Assembly (NCBI GenBank): GCA_016288155.1
Contig: JAEEYP010000098.1
Coordinates: 1-33,755, forward strand
Direction: 5' to 3'
Origin: Clostridiales bacterium
GTDB taxonomy: Bacteria > Bacillota > Clostridia > Oscillospirales > CAG-272
DNA: 33,755 nucleotides
The translations under genes were made by a program, and so were the position numbers. Below, in pieces: positions 31,622 to 33,755 of the stretch (position 1 is its first letter; each line of letters opens with the position of its first letter). The notes below the pieces were generated by a model that saw nothing but the letters and a program-made list of their open reading frames with translations, was not told where the DNA came from and ran no database searches.

Positions 31622-33559
31622 ATGAAAGACTTTTTCGCATGGATCCGCACCGCGCTGCTTTCCGACGCGGCGCTGGAGATCCGCACGGTGCTCGGAAACG
31701 CCGTCACGCTCCGCGTGAGCGCCGTCGAGGAGACGGAGGATACCGTCGTCTGCCGCTATGAAGACGGGGGACAGGCCGTGACGGCGACGGTGACCGCCCG
31801 CGGCAGCGGGGACGCCGTCGTGCTCCGCATCGACGCGCGGACGGAGATCCTGTTCACGAGCACCTCCGGCTTTCCGCGGGCGTTCACGCCGGAACGCGCC
31901 GTCCGCATGAAACTCGGCCCGCTCGCGCCCGAGGCGATCCTCGCCTCCCGGCACGACAACGCGTGGTGGATGTACCCGGCATTCCTCTCTTCCTTTGCCG
32001 GCGTGCCGGATCATTCTCAGTCGCTGCTCATCCGCGCGGGCGGACGGCACATCCATCTTCTCCCGCTCTGCGGCGACAATATCCAGTGCGAGTTCGACGG
32101 CGAAGGGCTCTTTCTGAGCACGCAGATGAACGGTCTGTACGAGCTGCACGGCGATTTTCTCGCCGTCGCCGCCGCGGACGCGCCGTATGAAGCGATCGAC
32201 AAGAACTACGCGTCGGCGCGCCGTCTCGGCGCGATCCGCGTGCCGCTCTTCGGGGAGCGCACGCTCCCGGCGGCGTTCGAGGGGCTCGGCTTCTGCACGT
32301 GGGACGCCTTTTACCGCAACGTGAGCGCGGAAAACGTGTATAAAAAACTGGACGAATTCCGCGAGAAGAAGATCCCGGTGCGGTTTTTGCTTCTCGACGA
32401 CGGCTGGTACCGGACGCGCGACAGCATGATGACCGCCTTTGAAGAGGACCGCGCGAAATTCCCGGAGGGACTGCGCGCGTTCGTGCGCCGCGTCAAGGAG
32501 GAGTACGGCATCCCGTACGTCGGCGTCTGGCAGACGATGAACGGCTACTGGCACGGCATCGATCCGGAGAGCCGTCTCTTTGAGGAACAGAAGGAGAACC
32601 TGACGCTCGTGCCGCTCGGATACTGGATCCCGTCCGTGGACGACGAGGAGCGCGCGTTCCGTTTTTGGGACAGCTGGCACAGCTATCTCTCCTCCTGCGG
32701 CATCAATTTCCTGAAGGTGGACAACCAGAGCTCGCATCTGACCCATACGATCGGCGTGATGCCGACGGCAGAGGCGTGTCGGATCGCGCACAACGCGCTG
32801 GAGCGCTCCGTCAACAAGTATTTCGCCGGCGCGATCATCAACTGCATGGGCATGGAGATGACGGATACGCTCGCGCGTCCGTCCTCCTGCGTCGCGCGCA
32901 ACAGCGACGATTTCTATCCGGGAAGAGAGGACGGCTTCTCCAAGCACCTGATCCAGAACGTGTACAACGCCGTCTGCCACGGCGAGATCATGCGCTGTGA
33001 CTTTGACATGTGGTGGTCGGGCGATGCGAGCGCGGAGGAGTCCGGCGTCCTGCGCGCGATCAGCGGCTCGCCGGTCTACGTGAGCGATCAGATCGGAAAG
33101 AGCAGCGCGGAGATGCTTCTCCGCGTCGTGGACGACGACGGGAGCGTCATGTACTGCGACGGCGCGGCGCGTCCGACGACGGACTGCCTCTACGTCGACT
33201 GCCGCGCGGCGCGAAAACTGCAGAAGGTCTGGAACAAAAGCGGCGACGCGTTCGCCGTGGCCGCGTTCTCCGTCACTTCTTCCGACTGCACGGACGAGAT
33301 CTCCTTCGGAACGGTCCCGGCGATGGATCCGGGGCGCGCGTACGTCGCCTATGAATACTTCACGCAGACGTATCTGCCCGTGACGTCAGAGACGCTGCTC
33401 CGCGTGACGCTCCCGCCGAAGGGCGTGCGCGTCTGGTCCGTGTATCCGGTGCTCGAAGGGGAGGACGGGAAGTATATCGAGATGGGCGATCCGTCCAAGT
33501 TCGTGCCGATCGCCTCCGGGCATAAGACGCGGCGCCTTCTCAGCGAGATCTTCGGATGA
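31622..33559 (+). CDS. GH36-type alpha-galactosidase-like protein of the Sip1/raffinose synthase family
   Basis: A 645-residue protein of the raffinose synthase/seed imbibition (Sip1) branch of GH36. The N-terminal 200 residues are a beta-domain; the barrel has GLGFCTWDAFYRNV, VRFLLLDDGWYRT, FLKVDNQSS with Asp367 as expected nucleophile, and RNSDDFYPGRED with Asp429 (or Asp430) as expected acid/base; the C-terminal beta domain follows. Plant members transfer or hydrolyse alpha-galactosyl groups; bacterial members are mostly uncharacterised, so alpha-galactoside hydrolysis is the likely activity. There is no signal peptide. ATG 31622 is chosen; an in-frame ATG at 31568 would overlap the -10 box. 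The stop codon overlaps the next start (ATGA), so it is coupled to the membrane protein downstream. Confidence 0.88.
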   Translation: MKDFFAWIRTALLSDAALEIRTVLGNAVTLRVSAVEETEDTVVCRYEDGGQAVTATVTARGSGDAVVLRIDARTEILFTSTSGFPRAFTPERAVRMKLGPLAPEAILASRHDNAWWMYPAFLSSFAGVPDHSQSLLIRAGGRHIHLLPLCGDNIQCEFDGEGLFLSTQMNGLYELHGDFLAVAAADAPYEAIDKNYASARRLGAIRVPLFGERTLPAAFEGLGFCTWDAFYRNVSAENVYKKLDEFREKKIPVRFLLLDDGWYRTRDSMMTAFEEDRAKFPEGLRAFVRRVKEEYGIPYVGVWQTMNGYWHGIDPESRLFEEQKENLTLVPLGYWIPSVDDEERAFRFWDSWHSYLSSCGINFLKVDNQSSHLTHTIGVMPTAEACRIAHNALERSVNKYFAGAIINCMGMEMTDTLARPSSCVARNSDDFYPGREDGFSKHLIQNVYNAVCHGEIMRCDFDMWWSGDASAEESGVLRAISGSPVYVSDQIGKSSAEMLLRVVDDDGSVMYCDGAARPTTDCLYVDCRAARKLQKVWNKSGDAFAVAAFSVTSSDCTDEISFGTVPAMDPGRAYVAYEYFTQTYLPVTSETLLRVTLPPKGVRVWSVYPVLEGEDGKYIEMGDPSKFVPIASGHKTRRLLSEIFG

Positions 33560-33755
33560 AGCCGGGCGCGCGGCGCGCCCTCGGGACGGCGGGGATCGTC
33601 CTCGGCGGCGCCGCCGTCGGATATTATATCGCGGCGGGTCGTACGGCGGGCTTCGGCGTATCCGTTCTTTGGGTATGGGCGGCCGCGGGCGCCGTTCTGA
33701 TCCTGCTCGGCGCGGCGGATCTGTTCCTCGCATGCCGTCCGTGCCGCGCGGCGGC
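33556..33755 (+). CDS. Membrane protein, 5' part only (runs off the window)
   Basis: ATG 33556 overlaps the GH36-like stop codon, and 66 codons are visible. The sequence starts with a basic MKPGARRALG, followed by two hydrophobic segments (about 11-25 and 35-58) and a short CRPCRAA turn. Two N-terminal membrane helices before a soluble domain occur in YdcF/SanA-like (DUF218) proteins among others, but nothing in the visible part identifies the family. Confidence 0.6.
   Translation, partial: MKPGARRALGTAGIVLGGAAVGYYIAAGRTAGFGVSVLWVWAAAGAVLILLGAADLFLACRPCRAA

Overview
The window reads as a chromosomal segment of a GC-rich, anaerobic, spore-forming member of the Bacillota, most likely a gut-type Clostridia. 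The evidence is the gene set: a pyruvate:ferredoxin oxidoreductase (anaerobe), two small spore-coat-like genes, an AbrB/SpoVT regulator, RNase J, the order miaB-ylbF/ymcA-type-mutS-mutL (compare B. subtilis ymcB-ymcA-cotE-mutS-mutL), and sigma-A promoters with consensus boxes and 17-bp spacers. Sugar-active enzymes related to GH101 and GH36 suggest a glycan-rich, perhaps host-associated, habitat. The species cannot be named from sequence reading alone. No tRNA, rRNA, CRISPR array, prophage or insertion sequence was seen.

Layout. 1-541 (-): start of the PFOR gene, interrupted near base 45 by an inverted piece of the same gene. 817-2256: orphan solute-binding lipoprotein with its own promoter and terminator. 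2570-3853: aminotransferase. 3931-4176 (-): AbrB-type regulator, divergent from RNase J (4645-6612), which has a structured leader and a repetitive basic N-terminal tail. 6710-8250: Dabb protein and U32 (TrhP-like) protein, overlapping. 8449-10997: Ig-like lipoprotein, UppP, RlmD-type 23S rRNA methyltransferase. 11059-13598: a less familiar block with a membrane zinc-ribbon protein, a CAT-fold protein and a GNAT-YoaP protein. 13689-16501: tandem GH101-related paralogues behind a strong promoter. 16569-17225 (-): PAP2 phosphatase. 17480-19657: CPA2 antiporter and MgtC-like protein. 19726-21063: unknown surface protein with a C-terminal membrane anchor. 21209-30939: a probable long operon NusG_II protein, Gx transporter, apbE, miaB, ylbF-like, mutS, mutL, tgt, with several ATGA overlaps. 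30991-31433 (-): spore-coat-like pair. 31622-33559: GH36-type Sip1/raffinose-synthase-like enzyme, then a membrane protein that runs off the window.

How the genes fit together. RNA processing and modification recur: RNase J, the U32 protein, RlmD, MiaB, Tgt and the YlbF-like protein. Mismatch repair (MutS, endonuclease-type MutL), envelope lipid recycling (UppP, PAP2), flavin/redox maturation (ApbE with NusG_II and Gx proteins) and glycan breakdown (two GH101-related proteins, one GH36-like protein) make up most of the rest. The items most worth a second look are the tandem GH101-related proteins without signal peptides, the rnj leader with a terminator-like end, the repeat-built RNase J tail, and the intragenic inversion in the PFOR gene at the window edge.
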